Shown piece by piece: positions 24,811 through 33,279 of a DNA stretch of 64,000 nt (positions within the stretch are counted from its first letter, which is position 1; every line of letters begins with the position of its first letter). The translations under genes and the position numbers were made by a program. Location: assembly GCF_000473265.1 (NCBI RefSeq), contig NZ_KI421511.1, positions 1,849,731 through 1,913,730 of the forward strand. The letters are read 5' to 3'. The stretch is from Amycolatopsis thermoflava N1165 (GTDB taxonomy: Bacteria > Actinomycetota > Actinomycetes > Mycobacteriales > Pseudonocardiaceae). The notes beneath the pieces are model-generated. The model did not search any database, was not told where the DNA came from, and saw nothing but the letters and a program-made list of their open reading frames with translations.

Positions 24811-25446
24811 CTAGGGTGCGAGGCCGCACAGGATTGTCACCCACGCGCTCAGCACAAGATAGGGCCCCAAAGGCATTGGGGCGTCACGGGCCACCTGCCC
24901 CGTGGCACGCAACACAAGGCGTGCGATTCCAGCAAGCAGCCACCCCAGCACGGTGGCGGCCAGGACGGCGCCCCAGCTCTGCCATCCCAACACGAGGCCA
25001 AGGAGCCCGGCGAGCTTGACCTCTCCGGCGCCGAGGCCGCCGAGTGCGAGGGCGAGCGCGAGATAGCAAGCGGCTAGAACAACCATCCCGACCGCCGCCC
25101 GGAGCAAGTCGGCGTACCCCGCCGCAAGTACAGCCCCAAGGGCGAAACTCGCCCCCACCGCGAGGATGCCCACGACAATCAGCACACCGGGCAGGCGCTG
25201 CTCGACGACATCGAACAGCGCCAAGACCACTGACACCACCGCGAACGAGCTGTATGCCACCAGGTCGATCCCCCAGCCGAACCGCCAGCCCGCCGCGCCG
25301 AACAGCGCGGCCGTCACACCAGCTGAGACAACCCGCTCGCCCACGCCGAGCGCTCTCGTCCGCACCAAAGCTCGGGAGCCCAACGCGACCGCCGCCCCGG
25401 CGCACCCGCCGACGGCAGCCCAGCCAGTCAAGGCAAGCGAATTCAT
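24811..25446 (-). CDS. Prepilin peptidase (A24 family, TadV-like)
   Basis: A 211-residue membrane protein with about seven transmembrane segments. The two catalytic aspartate regions of A24 peptidases are VLALFDVVEQRLPGVLIVVG (Asp in FDVVEQRLP) and LGGLGAGEVKLAGLLGL; the second motif has Glu (GAGEVK) where most have Asp (GxGDxK). The enzyme should process the Flp-type prepilin encoded downstream on the other strand. Divergent from the pilus operon that starts at 25681. Confidence 0.85.
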   Translation of the reverse strand: MNSLALTGWAAVGGCAGAAVALGSRALVRTRALGVGERVVSAGVTAALFGAAGWRFGWGIDLVAYSSFAVVSVVLALFDVVEQRLPGVLIVVGILAVGASFALGAVLAAGYADLLRAAVGMVVLAACYLALALALGGLGAGEVKLAGLLGLVLGWQSWGAVLAATVLGWLLAGIARLVLRATGQVARDAPMPLGPYLVLSAWVTILCGLAP

Positions 25447-25634
25447 CGGACACCCCGGCGATCGACGCAGGCAAAGACCTCGCGATTCCTAGCCGCCATA
25501 AATACCGGACGCAAGCCTCGAATGTTCCCATCACGCGTCCGAAAGGGTGAATCTTTCTTGGTTGGAGCCATGCCGACCTCAAAGTCAGTGCGGCATTGCC
25601 GTTGCGCCCGCAGGGGGACAGTGGTGTAGAAAGT

Positions 25635-25657
25635 TTGATCTGGTGAACAGTGATCAA
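25635..25657. promoter_or_regulatory. Inverted repeat upstream of the pilus locus
   Basis: TTGATC (25635-25640) and GATCAA (25652-25657) separated by 11 bases, 24 bases before the first pilus-locus gene. The spacing puts half-sites about 1.6 turns apart. It may be an operator for the divergent prepilin peptidase/pilus promoters. Confidence 0.35.
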
Positions 25658-25680
25658 CCGGTAGTGGTGGGGGTGCCACG

Positions 25681-26268
25681 GTGCAGGGGAGAACACGTCG
25701 CTCCGTGAGCGGATGGGCGGTCACGGGTCTGGCCGGTCTCATGCTGCTCGCGGCGTGCACCCCTGACGATCCGGCAACCGTCGCGTCCGCGCCGTCGACT
25801 GCCGCCCCTGCACCCTCGACTGCCGTGAGCACCAGTCCTTCCCCGATGGATGAGGACAAGGCGAAGCAGGACGCGCTGACGGCATACCGGGCGATGTGGG
25901 AGGACTTCGTTCAGGCCGGGACGACATCGGATTGGCAATCGCCGAAGCTTGGGGATCACGCGACCGGCCTCGCGCTGACGAACCTGTCGCGCGGTCTTTA
26001 CGCCGACCACTACAACGGCCTGGTGACCAAGGGACAGCCGATCCTCAACCCGACGGTGTCCTCGGCCGAGCCTGCGGACGATCCGGTGAAGATCATCGTG
26101 TCCGACTGCGGTGACTCGTCGAACTGGCTCAAGTACCGGGCCGACAACGGTCAGCTCGCGGACGACGAGCCCGGAGGCCGGCATGCGATCAACGCGATCG
26201 TGGAGAAGCAGGCCGACGGCTCGTGGAAGGTCACCGACTACGGCGTGCACGACGCGGGGACGTGCTGA
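25681..26268 (+). CDS. Secreted lipoprotein, first gene of the pilus locus
   Basis: A 195-residue protein from GTG 25681. The signal ends in a lipobox (GLMLLAAC, Cys about 26), followed by a Thr/Pro/Ser-rich linker and a folded domain DALTAYRAMWEDFVQAGTTSDWQSPKLGDHATGLALTNLSRGL...GSWKVTDYGVHDAGTC. This resembles small mycobacterial-type SnoaL/NTF2-like lipoproteins that sit in secretion loci. Lipid-anchored outside the membrane; role in pilus assembly inferred from position. Confidence 0.78.
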   Translation: MQGRTRRSVSGWAVTGLAGLMLLAACTPDDPATVASAPSTAAPAPSTAVSTSPSPMDEDKAKQDALTAYRAMWEDFVQAGTTSDWQSPKLGDHATGLALTNLSRGLYADHYNGLVTKGQPILNPTVSSAEPADDPVKIIVSDCGDSSNWLKYRADNGQLADDEPGGRHAINAIVEKQADGSWKVTDYGVHDAGTC

Positions 26269-26270
26269 CG

Positions 26271-27278
26271 ATGCGCCGCACCGCTGTCGTCGCCGGGGTC
26301 TTCACCGCAGCCGTGCTCGGCCTTGCCTCTCCTGCCGTTGCCGGGGGCGGCTGGGGAAGCACGACCTGCAGTCAAACGCCCACGCCCGCTTGTGAACTCG
26401 GCGCCGGCACCAGCAGCACTCCGGGGAAGGCTCCTGGAGCCGGTGCTCCCAACGCCGGTCGTCCTGGTGGGGGGACCAAGCCAGGCAACGGAAAACCCGC
26501 GAACCCCGGAGACACGATCACCGGTGGCGACGCCAACATGGCGAGCTGCTCGTATGTGAAGAGCGACTACCAGCCGCCCAGCGGTGGCACGTTTCCCGTG
26601 GCGCACACGCCTCACCGGAGCACGGGCGGCATCGTCCCGGTGGCAAGGCCGCGCCCTGCACCGGCGCAAGCCGCGCAGCCGGGGCAAGGGCCAGGCGCCT
26701 GGTACGTGTGGAAATGCTCGGGAGAAGGCTCAGCGGACACGTTGTACCGGCCTCCGGTGTGGATAGCCGATGGGGAGCAGCCCGGCGCGGCGCAGCTGCC
26801 GTCGCCCGAAGAGCTGGCCCAGATGGCACGCCGTCAGCTGCGGTTGCCCTCGCCAACGATCTCCGCGAACCCGGCCGGCGACCAGCTGGTGAACCTGCCC
26901 ACCTGGATGTGGTTGTCCAGCGGCTGGGATTTGGTGTCGGCGACCGCCTCGGTGCCCGGTGTTTCGGTGACGGCGACGGCGACACCCGGCTCGGTGACCT
27001 GGTCGATGGGCGATGGCTCGACCGTCGTCTGCAATGGCGCCGGGACGCCCTACGCCGCCGGCGGCGATCCGGCGGCCCCTTCACCGGACTGCGGTCACGT
27101 GTACCGCCGCTCGTCGGCAGCACAGCCGGGACAGGCGTTCGGCATAACCGCGACCGTGCACTGGACGGTCAGCTGGTCCGGCGCCGGCCAGGGCGGGACG
27201 TTCCCGGACATGACCACGACGAGCACCACGAGCTTCCGCGTAGCCGAGTCACAGGCGTTGAACAACGGAGGCGGCTGA
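26271..27278 (+). CDS. Secreted protein with PKD-like domain
   Basis: A 335-residue protein with an N-terminal signal peptide (MRRTAVVAGVFTAAVLGLASPAVAGG), a Gly/Pro-rich linker and a C-terminal beta-rich part: VSVTATATPGSVTWSMGDGSTVVCNGAGTPYAAGG...CGHVYRRSSA. TWSMGDGSTVVC..G and CGHVY resemble PKD folds. The ATG is three bases after the lipoprotein stop, so the genes are coupled. It probably acts at the cell surface with the pilus. Confidence 0.78.
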   Translation: MRRTAVVAGVFTAAVLGLASPAVAGGGWGSTTCSQTPTPACELGAGTSSTPGKAPGAGAPNAGRPGGGTKPGNGKPANPGDTITGGDANMASCSYVKSDYQPPSGGTFPVAHTPHRSTGGIVPVARPRPAPAQAAQPGQGPGAWYVWKCSGEGSADTLYRPPVWIADGEQPGAAQLPSPEELAQMARRQLRLPSPTISANPAGDQLVNLPTWMWLSSGWDLVSATASVPGVSVTATATPGSVTWSMGDGSTVVCNGAGTPYAAGGDPAAPSPDCGHVYRRSSAAQPGQAFGITATVHWTVSWSGAGQGGTFPDMTTTSTTSFRVAESQALNNGGG

Positions 27279-27361
27279 CCGCCCGGCATCCGACCAGGAC
27301 CACTCGCTGATTCCCTTCGGCGACGTGGCGCACTACCCCCTTGCCTCACGGAGGTACCGGA

Positions 27362-28048
27362 GTGAGCACCAACACCACGAACCGCCCGGACACCGCAGCC
27401 GGCCCGTGGGTCAGCAGCGGCAAGAACGTTCCACGGTTCCGCGGAACCGGCCGCCGCCGCAGTCTCCCGCACCTGCTTCTGGGTGTGCTCCTCGTACTAG
27501 CCTGCGCGGGCGGATTCGTGCTGTTCTCGCTCGACTCGGGCGACCGGCAGGCAGTTCTCGCCCTGGCCCGCGATGTTCCGGTGGGCCACGTGCTCACAGC
27601 GCAGGACCTCCGCCAGGTCAACCTCGCTCTCGATCCCGGGGTGGCCGCCATCGGGGTGGATCAAGCAGCGACGGTGGTCGGGAGGCCGATGGCGACGAGC
27701 TTGACGGCCGGCGCGTTGCTGACCCCGCGCTCGGTCGGTGACCCCCTGGTCCCGGGCACTGGTCAGGCGATCGCCGCTCTGGCGCTCAAGCCTGGTCAGT
27801 TCCCGCCGGAAGTCGCCCCGGGCGCGCGTGTCTCCGTGGTGTTCGTGCCTGCGCAGTCCGGGACGGCGGCGAGTCTGCCCGTGGAGGGCGGAATGGTCTG
27901 GCCCGCGGTGGTGACCACCGTGGTCGGCACCCCGAACGACCAGACGACTGTGGTGTCAGTTCAACTGACCGAGGCCGCTGCACGTCAGGTCGCCGCGGTT
28001 CCGGCCGGGCAGTTGTCGGTCGTGATGCTCGCCGCGGGAGGACGCTGA
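27362..28048 (+). CDS. SAF-domain protein (CpaB/RcpC-like)
   Basis: A 228-residue membrane-anchored protein from GTG 27362 with GGAGGT eight bases upstream. A transmembrane helix (HLLLGVLLVLACAGGFVLFSL) precedes a SAF domain: VLALARDVPVGHVLTAQDLRQVNLALDPGVAAIGVDQAATVVGRPM. CpaB/RcpC proteins are periplasmic or cell-wall components of Tad pilus machines. The stop overlaps the ATG of the TadZ-like gene (TGATG). Confidence 0.85.
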   Translation: MSTNTTNRPDTAAGPWVSSGKNVPRFRGTGRRRSLPHLLLGVLLVLACAGGFVLFSLDSGDRQAVLALARDVPVGHVLTAQDLRQVNLALDPGVAAIGVDQAATVVGRPMATSLTAGALLTPRSVGDPLVPGTGQAIAALALKPGQFPPEVAPGARVSVVFVPAQSGTAASLPVEGGMVWPAVVTTVVGTPNDQTTVVSVQLTEAAARQVAAVPAGQLSVVMLAAGGR

Positions 28049-28905
28049 TGCTGGTCTCCGTCCTGTCACTGAAGGGGTCCCCTGGCGTGACGACGTTCGC
28101 CGTGGCCCTGGCCGCGCGCTGGCCGGGACCGTCGCGCGCGCTGGTGGTCGAGGCTGACCCTTCGGGCGGGGACCTTGCCCTCCGGTTCTCGCTGGCCTCG
28201 ACGCCCGGGCTCGTCAGCTTGGCAGCCGCCGCGCGCCGCGGCGGTGATGCCGACCTCGTTTGGCAGCACACGCAGGAACTCCGCGGTGGGCTGCGTGTGA
28301 TCGCCGCTCCCCCGGATGCCGAGCAGACGCGCGCTGCGCTGGCAGCCCTTGCCCAGCATCCGGCCAGCGGTCTCGAGCTGCTCCGCCAGGCTGCCAACCA
28401 GCCTGGGGTGGTGGTGATCGTGGACTGCGGTCGCGTGGATCCCGGCTCGCCGGGTGTACCGATCGCCCGGTCCTGCGATGCGATGGTTCTCCTGTCACGT
28501 GCTCATGCCGACGACCTCGCGCACCTGCCACGGCGACTGCCCACCGTGGCCCGGTGGACTCCGAATCCCGTGTTTCTCCTGGTCGGCCCGGGCTACTCCG
28601 AGGCCGAGGTCGCCCGCGAACTCGGGGTGCCGCCACTGGGTCGGGTGCCTCACGACGTACGCGGTGCCGCCGTGTTGTGTGGCCGGCCGGCCACACGGCG
28701 TTGGGGGCCCGCTCGTTCCGCGCTCGGGCAGTTCGCGCAGAAGGTCGCCGGCGAACTCGCCACCCGGCAGAGCCCGACCGCGCCGGAGCCAGCCCAGCTG
28801 CACACACCGATCCCGGCGCTGCAGATGGTCCCGGGTGTCCCGCCTGCCGCTGTCTCGCCCAACGGTGTGCGCCCGGCGCCCTTCGCCGGAGGACAGAGGC
28901 CATGA
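28048..28905 (+). CDS. TadZ/CpaE-like MinD/ParA ATPase
   Basis: A 285-residue protein with MinD/ParA order: VSVLSLKGSPGVTTFAVALAARWPG at the start, VVEADPSGGDLALRF, and VVIVDCGRVDPGSP. The deviant Walker A is KGSPGVTT (normally KGGxGKTT, so Lys is lost at the usual position). TadZ proteins position the pilus machine at the membrane, and many have weakened ATPase motifs. It overlaps the previous stop and the next start (ATGA), in the usual Tad order. Confidence 0.85.
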   Translation: MLVSVLSLKGSPGVTTFAVALAARWPGPSRALVVEADPSGGDLALRFSLASTPGLVSLAAAARRGGDADLVWQHTQELRGGLRVIAAPPDAEQTRAALAALAQHPASGLELLRQAANQPGVVVIVDCGRVDPGSPGVPIARSCDAMVLLSRAHADDLAHLPRRLPTVARWTPNPVFLLVGPGYSEAEVARELGVPPLGRVPHDVRGAAVLCGRPATRRWGPARSALGQFAQKVAGELATRQSPTAPEPAQLHTPIPALQMVPGVPPAAVSPNGVRPAPFAGGQRP

Positions 28906-30314
28906 CGCCGCCGACCGCACGGGAGCAGACGCTCAACGGGTCGGGCGTGAGTAAGTCGCCGACGAGTTGGCCCGTCGGGGAGCCGCCGGACGCGGTGAGC
29001 CGGTTACGCCGGTATCTGCGTGAGCAACTGAACGCCGAGCTGCCTCAGCGGGTTGCTGACCAGCAGGACCGCACCGGCAGCACTGCCACTCGCGAGGCGC
29101 GCCGCGAGCTGGCGCGCGGGATCATCGACGACGCGCTGCGACGGCACACGGAGAACGAGTTGGCCGCCGGGCGGGAGTTGCTTCCACGCGACGTCGAGCA
29201 GCGAGTGGTGACCGAAGTCGTCAACGAGCTGTTTGGCATGGCGGGGTTGCAGCCGTTGCTGGACGACCCGACGGTGGAGACTATCAACGCGAACCGTTAT
29301 GACCGCGTTTTCGTGCAGTACAACGACGGACGCCGTGCTCGCGTCGGTCCGATCGCATCGTCCAATGAGGAGCTGACCGATCTGGTCCGGCTGCTGGCGG
29401 CACGCGCTAGCAGTCAGGAACGGCGGTTCGACCAGGGATCTCCGGCGGTCAACCTCCAGCTTCCCGGTGGAGAACGGCTGTTCGCTGTGATGGGGCTGAC
29501 GGCCGGCGGGGTGACCGCCCTGTCGATCCGGCGGCATGGCTACCTCACCGTCACCTTGCGGGACCTCCGTCGGCGCGGGACTCTCGACCCCGGTCTGGAG
29601 CAGTTCCTGCGGACGCTGGTCAAAGCCCGCAAGAACATCCTGATCACCGGCGGCACCGGAGCCGGGAAGACCACCCTGCTGCGGGCGCTGGCCTCCGAGA
29701 TGGATCCGATGGAACGGATCGTCACCATCGAGGACGCCTTCGAGCTCGGTCTCGACCACGACCCCGACATCCACGCCGACGTCACTGCCTTCCAAGCCCG
29801 TGAGCCGAACGTCGAAGGCGAGGGAGCGATCTCCCAGGCCGAGCTCGTGCGCTGGGGGCTGCGGATGAGCCCGGACCGCGTCATCGTCGGGGAGATCCGC
29901 GGGCCGGAGGTCATCCCGATGTGCAATGCGATGTCCCAGGGCAACGACGGGTCGATGGCCACGCTGCATGCGTCCAGCTCGCGGATCGCGTTCACCCGCC
30001 TCGCTTCCTACGCCGCTCAAGGCGTGGAACGGCTCCCGCTGGAAGCTACGAACCTGCTGGTGGCCTCGGCGGTGCACTTCGTCGTGCACCTGGCTCGTGC
30101 CGGCGACCGGCGAACCCGGGTGGTGTCCTCGATCCGCGAGGTCGTCGGCGCCGATGGCCCGCAGGTCATCTCCAACGAGATCTACCGTCCCGGTCCGGAT
30201 CGCCGCGCTCGTCCTGTTGCCGGCGCCCTGCGCACTGACACCCTCGATGACCTGGTCGACGCCGGATTCGACCCCGGCGTGCTGGAAAACCCTGAGGGCT
30301 GGTGGGGGCCATGA
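28902..30314 (+). CDS. tadA: Tad/CpaF secretion ATPase
   Basis: A 470-residue hexameric ATPase that powers pilus assembly. Walker A is GGTGAGKTT (250-258), the Asp box TIEDAFEL about 275-282, Walker B RVIVGEIRG (326-334) and the His box GNDGSMATLHASS (347-359). The N-terminal part (VEQRVVTEVVNELFGMAGLQPLLDDPTVETINAN) is typical of the CpaF/TadA subfamily. It overlaps the TadZ-like gene and the TadB gene by four bases each, so the block is one translationally coupled operon. Confidence 0.94.
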   Translation: MTPPTAREQTLNGSGVSKSPTSWPVGEPPDAVSRLRRYLREQLNAELPQRVADQQDRTGSTATREARRELARGIIDDALRRHTENELAAGRELLPRDVEQRVVTEVVNELFGMAGLQPLLDDPTVETINANRYDRVFVQYNDGRRARVGPIASSNEELTDLVRLLAARASSQERRFDQGSPAVNLQLPGGERLFAVMGLTAGGVTALSIRRHGYLTVTLRDLRRRGTLDPGLEQFLRTLVKARKNILITGGTGAGKTTLLRALASEMDPMERIVTIEDAFELGLDHDPDIHADVTAFQAREPNVEGEGAISQAELVRWGLRMSPDRVIVGEIRGPEVIPMCNAMSQGNDGSMATLHASSSRIAFTRLASYAAQGVERLPLEATNLLVASAVHFVVHLARAGDRRTRVVSSIREVVGADGPQVISNEIYRPGPDRRARPVAGALRTDTLDDLVDAGFDPGVLENPEGWWGP

Positions 30315-31207
30315 CCGCCACCCTCAGCGCGACCACGGCGATCGCGGCGCTGCTCGGCGCCGGAACCGGGCTCGGACTCTTACTGGTCGTCCTCGCCTTA
30401 CGGGGGGCCGACCCTCGCCTCCCCCGGCGTGTCCGGCGCCGCGAAGATGCCGCAGACCCGCGGCGCTCGCTCCGGCTTGCTCTCGCGGTGGCCGCCGGAC
30501 TGGTAGCCGGCCTCGTCACCGGCTGGCTGGTCGGCGGCATCCTCGCCGGGCTCGCCTGCTGGGCGCTGCCACAAGTTCTCGGCCGCGACTCCGAGCACGC
30601 CCGTCGGATCGCTCGCATCGAAGCTGTCGCGACCTGGGCGGAGATGCTGCGTGACACGCTGTCTGCCGCAGCTGGGTTGGAGCAGGCCATCCTCGCTACC
30701 GCGCCGTTGGCCCCGCCGGCGATCCGTCGTGAGGTTGGTGAGCTCGCGGCGGGGATCGAGGCCGGCGACCGGCTCGCTCCAGCCTTGCGGCGGCTCGGTG
30801 AGCGGCTGGACGACCCCGTAGGCGACCTGGTGATCGCCGCCTTGCTGCTGGCCGCCGAGCAGCAGACCCGCCAGCTGGCGGACTTGCTCGGGTCGCTGGC
30901 CGAGGCGGCCCGCGGCCAGGCTTCGATGCGGATGCGTGTGGAGGCCGGGCGGGCCCGCACTCGCACGTCGGTCCGGGTGATCGTCGGCACCACGTTGGCC
31001 TTCGCGGTGGCGGTGGTGCTGCTCAACCGTGGCTACATGGGCGCCTACGACAGTGCCACCGGCCAGATTGTTTTGCTGATGATCGGCGGGTTGTTCGCAG
31101 CCGGGTTCGCCTGGCTGAGTCGCATCGCGCGCATGCCGCAACCTGACCGGTTCCTCGCCGCGCCGACGACCGAGGACGGGCGAGTGGTCATCGGGAGGCA
31201 GGAGTGA
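30311..31207 (+). CDS. tadB: TadB-like inner-membrane platform protein
   Basis: A 298-residue type II secretion F-type protein. N-terminal transmembrane helices surround LRLALAVAAGLVAGLVTGWLVGG. The T2SSF domain contains RIEAVATWAEMLRDTLSAAAGLEQAI and, after LAEAARGQASMRMRVEAGRARTRTSVRVIVG, a C-terminal membrane segment. It should form the membrane platform with TadC. Start and stop overlap neighbours. Confidence 0.9.
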   Translation: MTATLSATTAIAALLGAGTGLGLLLVVLALRGADPRLPRRVRRREDAADPRRSLRLALAVAAGLVAGLVTGWLVGGILAGLACWALPQVLGRDSEHARRIARIEAVATWAEMLRDTLSAAAGLEQAILATAPLAPPAIRREVGELAAGIEAGDRLAPALRRLGERLDDPVGDLVIAALLLAAEQQTRQLADLLGSLAEAARGQASMRMRVEAGRARTRTSVRVIVGTTLAFAVAVVLLNRGYMGAYDSATGQIVLLMIGGLFAAGFAWLSRIARMPQPDRFLAAPTTEDGRVVIGRQE

Positions 31208-32106
31208 GCACGTTGATCATCTCCCTCGCACTCGGCGCCGGGCTTGGCATCGGGTTCTGGGCAGTCGCGGTCTACCTGTTCCCGCCGCGGCCAGCCTTGA
31301 GGCTCGTTCTGGCTCACGCTACCGAACCACCGCGACCGGAGCCGATCCTCGCTACCGGGAACGCCGGCTGGGCGGCACGCCTCGGCCGGCCCGCGGTCGC
31401 GCCATTGCGTGCCCTTGGCCTGCCCGGACCACGTCTCACACGCGACCTCACGGTGATCGGCCGCTCGAGCTCGACCCATCTCGCGGAGAAGGCCACCCTC
31501 GCGGTGGCCGGCCTGGTGCTGCCCACCCTGTTGGGCGGGATACTCACGGTCGCCGGGCTCGGTCTCGGTGTCGGGCTCCCGGTCATCGCCGGACTCGTGC
31601 TCGCCGCGGCGGGATTCGTCCTTCCCGACCTTCAGGTCCGCTCGGAAGCCGCGAAACTCCGGGCTGGGTTCCGCCATGCGCTGTCGGCCAACCTCGACCT
31701 CGTGTGGATCACTCTCGCCGGTGGCGCTGGGGTCGACAGCGCACTGGGTGACTCCGTCGCGATCGGCCGCGGCTGGGCCTTCGCGCAGATCCGACGAGCA
31801 CTGGACACCGCCCGCCTGACCCGCACCACACCGTGGGCAGCCCTGCGCCAGCTGGGCGAGGAACTCGACGTGACCGAACTGGCCGAGCTCGCCGCATCGG
31901 TCAGCCTGGCCGGCACCGAGGGTGCCAAGGTTCGCACCTCCTTGGCCGCCAAAGCACAGGCCCTGCGCACCCACCAGATCACCGAAGCCGAGGGCGACGC
32001 TCAAGCGGCAACCGAACGCATGTCGCTGCCGGTCATGGCGTTGTTCCTCGGGTTCCTCGCCTTCATCGCCTATCCCGCGCTGGTCCAAGTCCTCAATGGT
32101 CTGTGA
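31204..32106 (+). CDS. tadC: TadC-like inner-membrane platform protein
   Basis: A 300-residue membrane protein with the second T2SSF domain of the pair: AEKATLAVAGLVLPTLLGGIL, FRHALSANLDLVWITLAGGAGVDSALGDSV, LGEELDVTELAELAASVSLAGTEGAKVRTSLAAKAQALRTHQITEAEGDAQAATERMSLPVMALFLGFLAFIAYPALVQVL. The last part is the typical TadC ending. It partners with TadB under the TadA ATPase and overlaps tadB by four bases. Confidence 0.9.
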   Translation: MSTLIISLALGAGLGIGFWAVAVYLFPPRPALRLVLAHATEPPRPEPILATGNAGWAARLGRPAVAPLRALGLPGPRLTRDLTVIGRSSSTHLAEKATLAVAGLVLPTLLGGILTVAGLGLGVGLPVIAGLVLAAAGFVLPDLQVRSEAAKLRAGFRHALSANLDLVWITLAGGAGVDSALGDSVAIGRGWAFAQIRRALDTARLTRTTPWAALRQLGEELDVTELAELAASVSLAGTEGAKVRTSLAAKAQALRTHQITEAEGDAQAATERMSLPVMALFLGFLAFIAYPALVQVLNGL

Positions 32107-32140
32107 CCGCGTTGAATTCGACTCACGATTGGAGACTCTG

Positions 32141-32329
32141 ATGCCCTCACAGTGGGAGACCTTGTGGACCGTCGTCCGGGCTCGGGTGGAGCTGCTGCGC
32201 CGGGAGCCGGACGCGGGGTATTCGACCGAAACGGTGCTCGTCACGGCACTGCTGGTCGTCGCCGCCATCGCGGTGCTCGCGATCATCGTCGCCAAGGTCA
32301 CCTCCAAGGCGAACAGCATCGACATGTGA
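32141..32329 (+). CDS. Flp-type pilin/small TM pilus subunit
   Basis: A 62-residue protein from ATG 32141, with GGAG six bases upstream. A charged N-terminal leader (PSQWETLWTVVRARVELLRREPDAGYSTE) precedes one hydrophobic helix (VLVTALLVVAAIAVLAIIVAKV) and a short tail KANSIDM. The leader/hydrophobic layout is that of Flp/DUF4244-type actinobacterial prepilins, with processing likely around GYSTE by the peptidase at 24811. This is the best major-pilin candidate in the locus. Confidence 0.82.
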   Translation: MPSQWETLWTVVRARVELLRREPDAGYSTETVLVTALLVVAAIAVLAIIVAKVTSKANSIDM

Positions 32330-32333
32330 CGCC

Positions 32334-32780
32334 ATGAACCGCAGGCAAACCCTCCGCGCAGAACCGAGTCCCTGGCGCATACGGCTCCGCAGGGCGCTGG
32401 CGAGCGATCGTGGCTCGGTGAGCGCTGAGCTGGTGATCGCCACTCCCCTGCTGTTGCTGGTGCTGCTGGCCATCGTGCAGTTCGCTCTGTGGTCGCACGC
32501 GACGCACATCGCCCAAGCGGCCGCCGCACAAGGGCTGGCGACCGCGCGCTCACAAAACGGGACGGCCGCAGCGGGGACGGCCAGCGCGCAACAACTCCTC
32601 GGCCAGCTCGGGAATGGTCCACTGCGCGGCGCCGCCGTCTCGACCGACCGTGGCCCAGCAGCCGCCGCGGTCCGGATTTCCGGGACAGCCACCTCGGTGG
32701 TGCCGTTCTTGACGCTGCCGGTGCATGCCGAAGCCGCCGGACCTGTCGAACGGTTCGTTCCGGACGAGACGAGCGGATGA
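32334..32780 (+). CDS. TadE-like minor pilin
   Basis: A 148-residue protein: a basic N-terminus, then DRGSVSAELVIATPLLLLVLLAIVQFALWSHATHIAQAAAAQGL, the TadE signature (G-S-x-x-E-L plus hydrophobic helix). The rest should be extracytoplasmic and beta-rich. TadE proteins are minor or pseudo-pilins processed by the same peptidase. It starts four bases after the pilin stop. Confidence 0.88.
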   Translation: MNRRQTLRAEPSPWRIRLRRALASDRGSVSAELVIATPLLLLVLLAIVQFALWSHATHIAQAAAAQGLATARSQNGTAAAGTASAQQLLGQLGNGPLRGAAVSTDRGPAAAAVRISGTATSVVPFLTLPVHAEAAGPVERFVPDETSG

Positions 32781-32784
32781 CTTG

Positions 32785-33279
32785 ATGACGAGAGCCCGTG
32801 AGCGATCACTAGAGCGCCGAATCGGCATCCGCGCGAGCTGGGCCTCCTGGTGGCGAGGCGACGGCGGGTCGGTCGCGTCCGAAGTCACCCTCGTGGCCCC
32901 GTTGCTGATCATGCTCCTGGTGTTCGTCGGCGTCGTCATCCACCGCGGTGTGGACGCACGGATCCGCATTGACGACGCCGCCCATCAGGCGGCCCGTGCT
33001 GCGAGCATCGAGCGCACCACCGCGGCCGCGACCCGTGCTGCCCAGTCCACCGCCGCCGCGACCCTGGCCGACGCAGGTGTCGCTTGCCGGTCCTTCACGG
33101 CGACCACCTCGACCAATGGACTGCGTCCTGGCGGCACTGTCGTGGTGACCGTCGTGTGCGACGTCGACTTCGGCGACGCCCTCATGCTCGGCGTGCCCGG
33201 CGGCAAGCGGTTGAGCGCCACCGCGATCGAGCCAGTCGACGTCTGGCGCTCTACCTTGAACACCGGGGCGCCGTCATGA
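32785..33279 (+). CDS. TadE/TadF-like minor pilin
   Basis: A 164-residue protein from ATG 32785. GGSVASEVTLVAPLLIMLLVFVGVVIHRGVDARIRIDDAAHQAARAASI is again the pilin-like E-plus-hydrophobic-helix motif, followed by an extracytoplasmic domain with CRSF and VVCDVDFGD, perhaps a disulfide pair. The ATG is shortly after the previous stop and its end overlaps the next start (ATGA). Confidence 0.85.
   Translation: MTRARERSLERRIGIRASWASWWRGDGGSVASEVTLVAPLLIMLLVFVGVVIHRGVDARIRIDDAAHQAARAASIERTTAAATRAAQSTAAATLADAGVACRSFTATTSTNGLRPGGTVVVTVVCDVDFGDALMLGVPGGKRLSATAIEPVDVWRSTLNTGAPS

Noticed and set aside
29004-30089. Minus-strand frame opposite tadA
   Set aside because: Antisense shadow of the CpaF/TadA ATPase.
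31045-32622. 525-codon minus-strand frame opposite tadC and the pilin genes
   Set aside because: Antisense to strongly supported, overlapping Tad genes.
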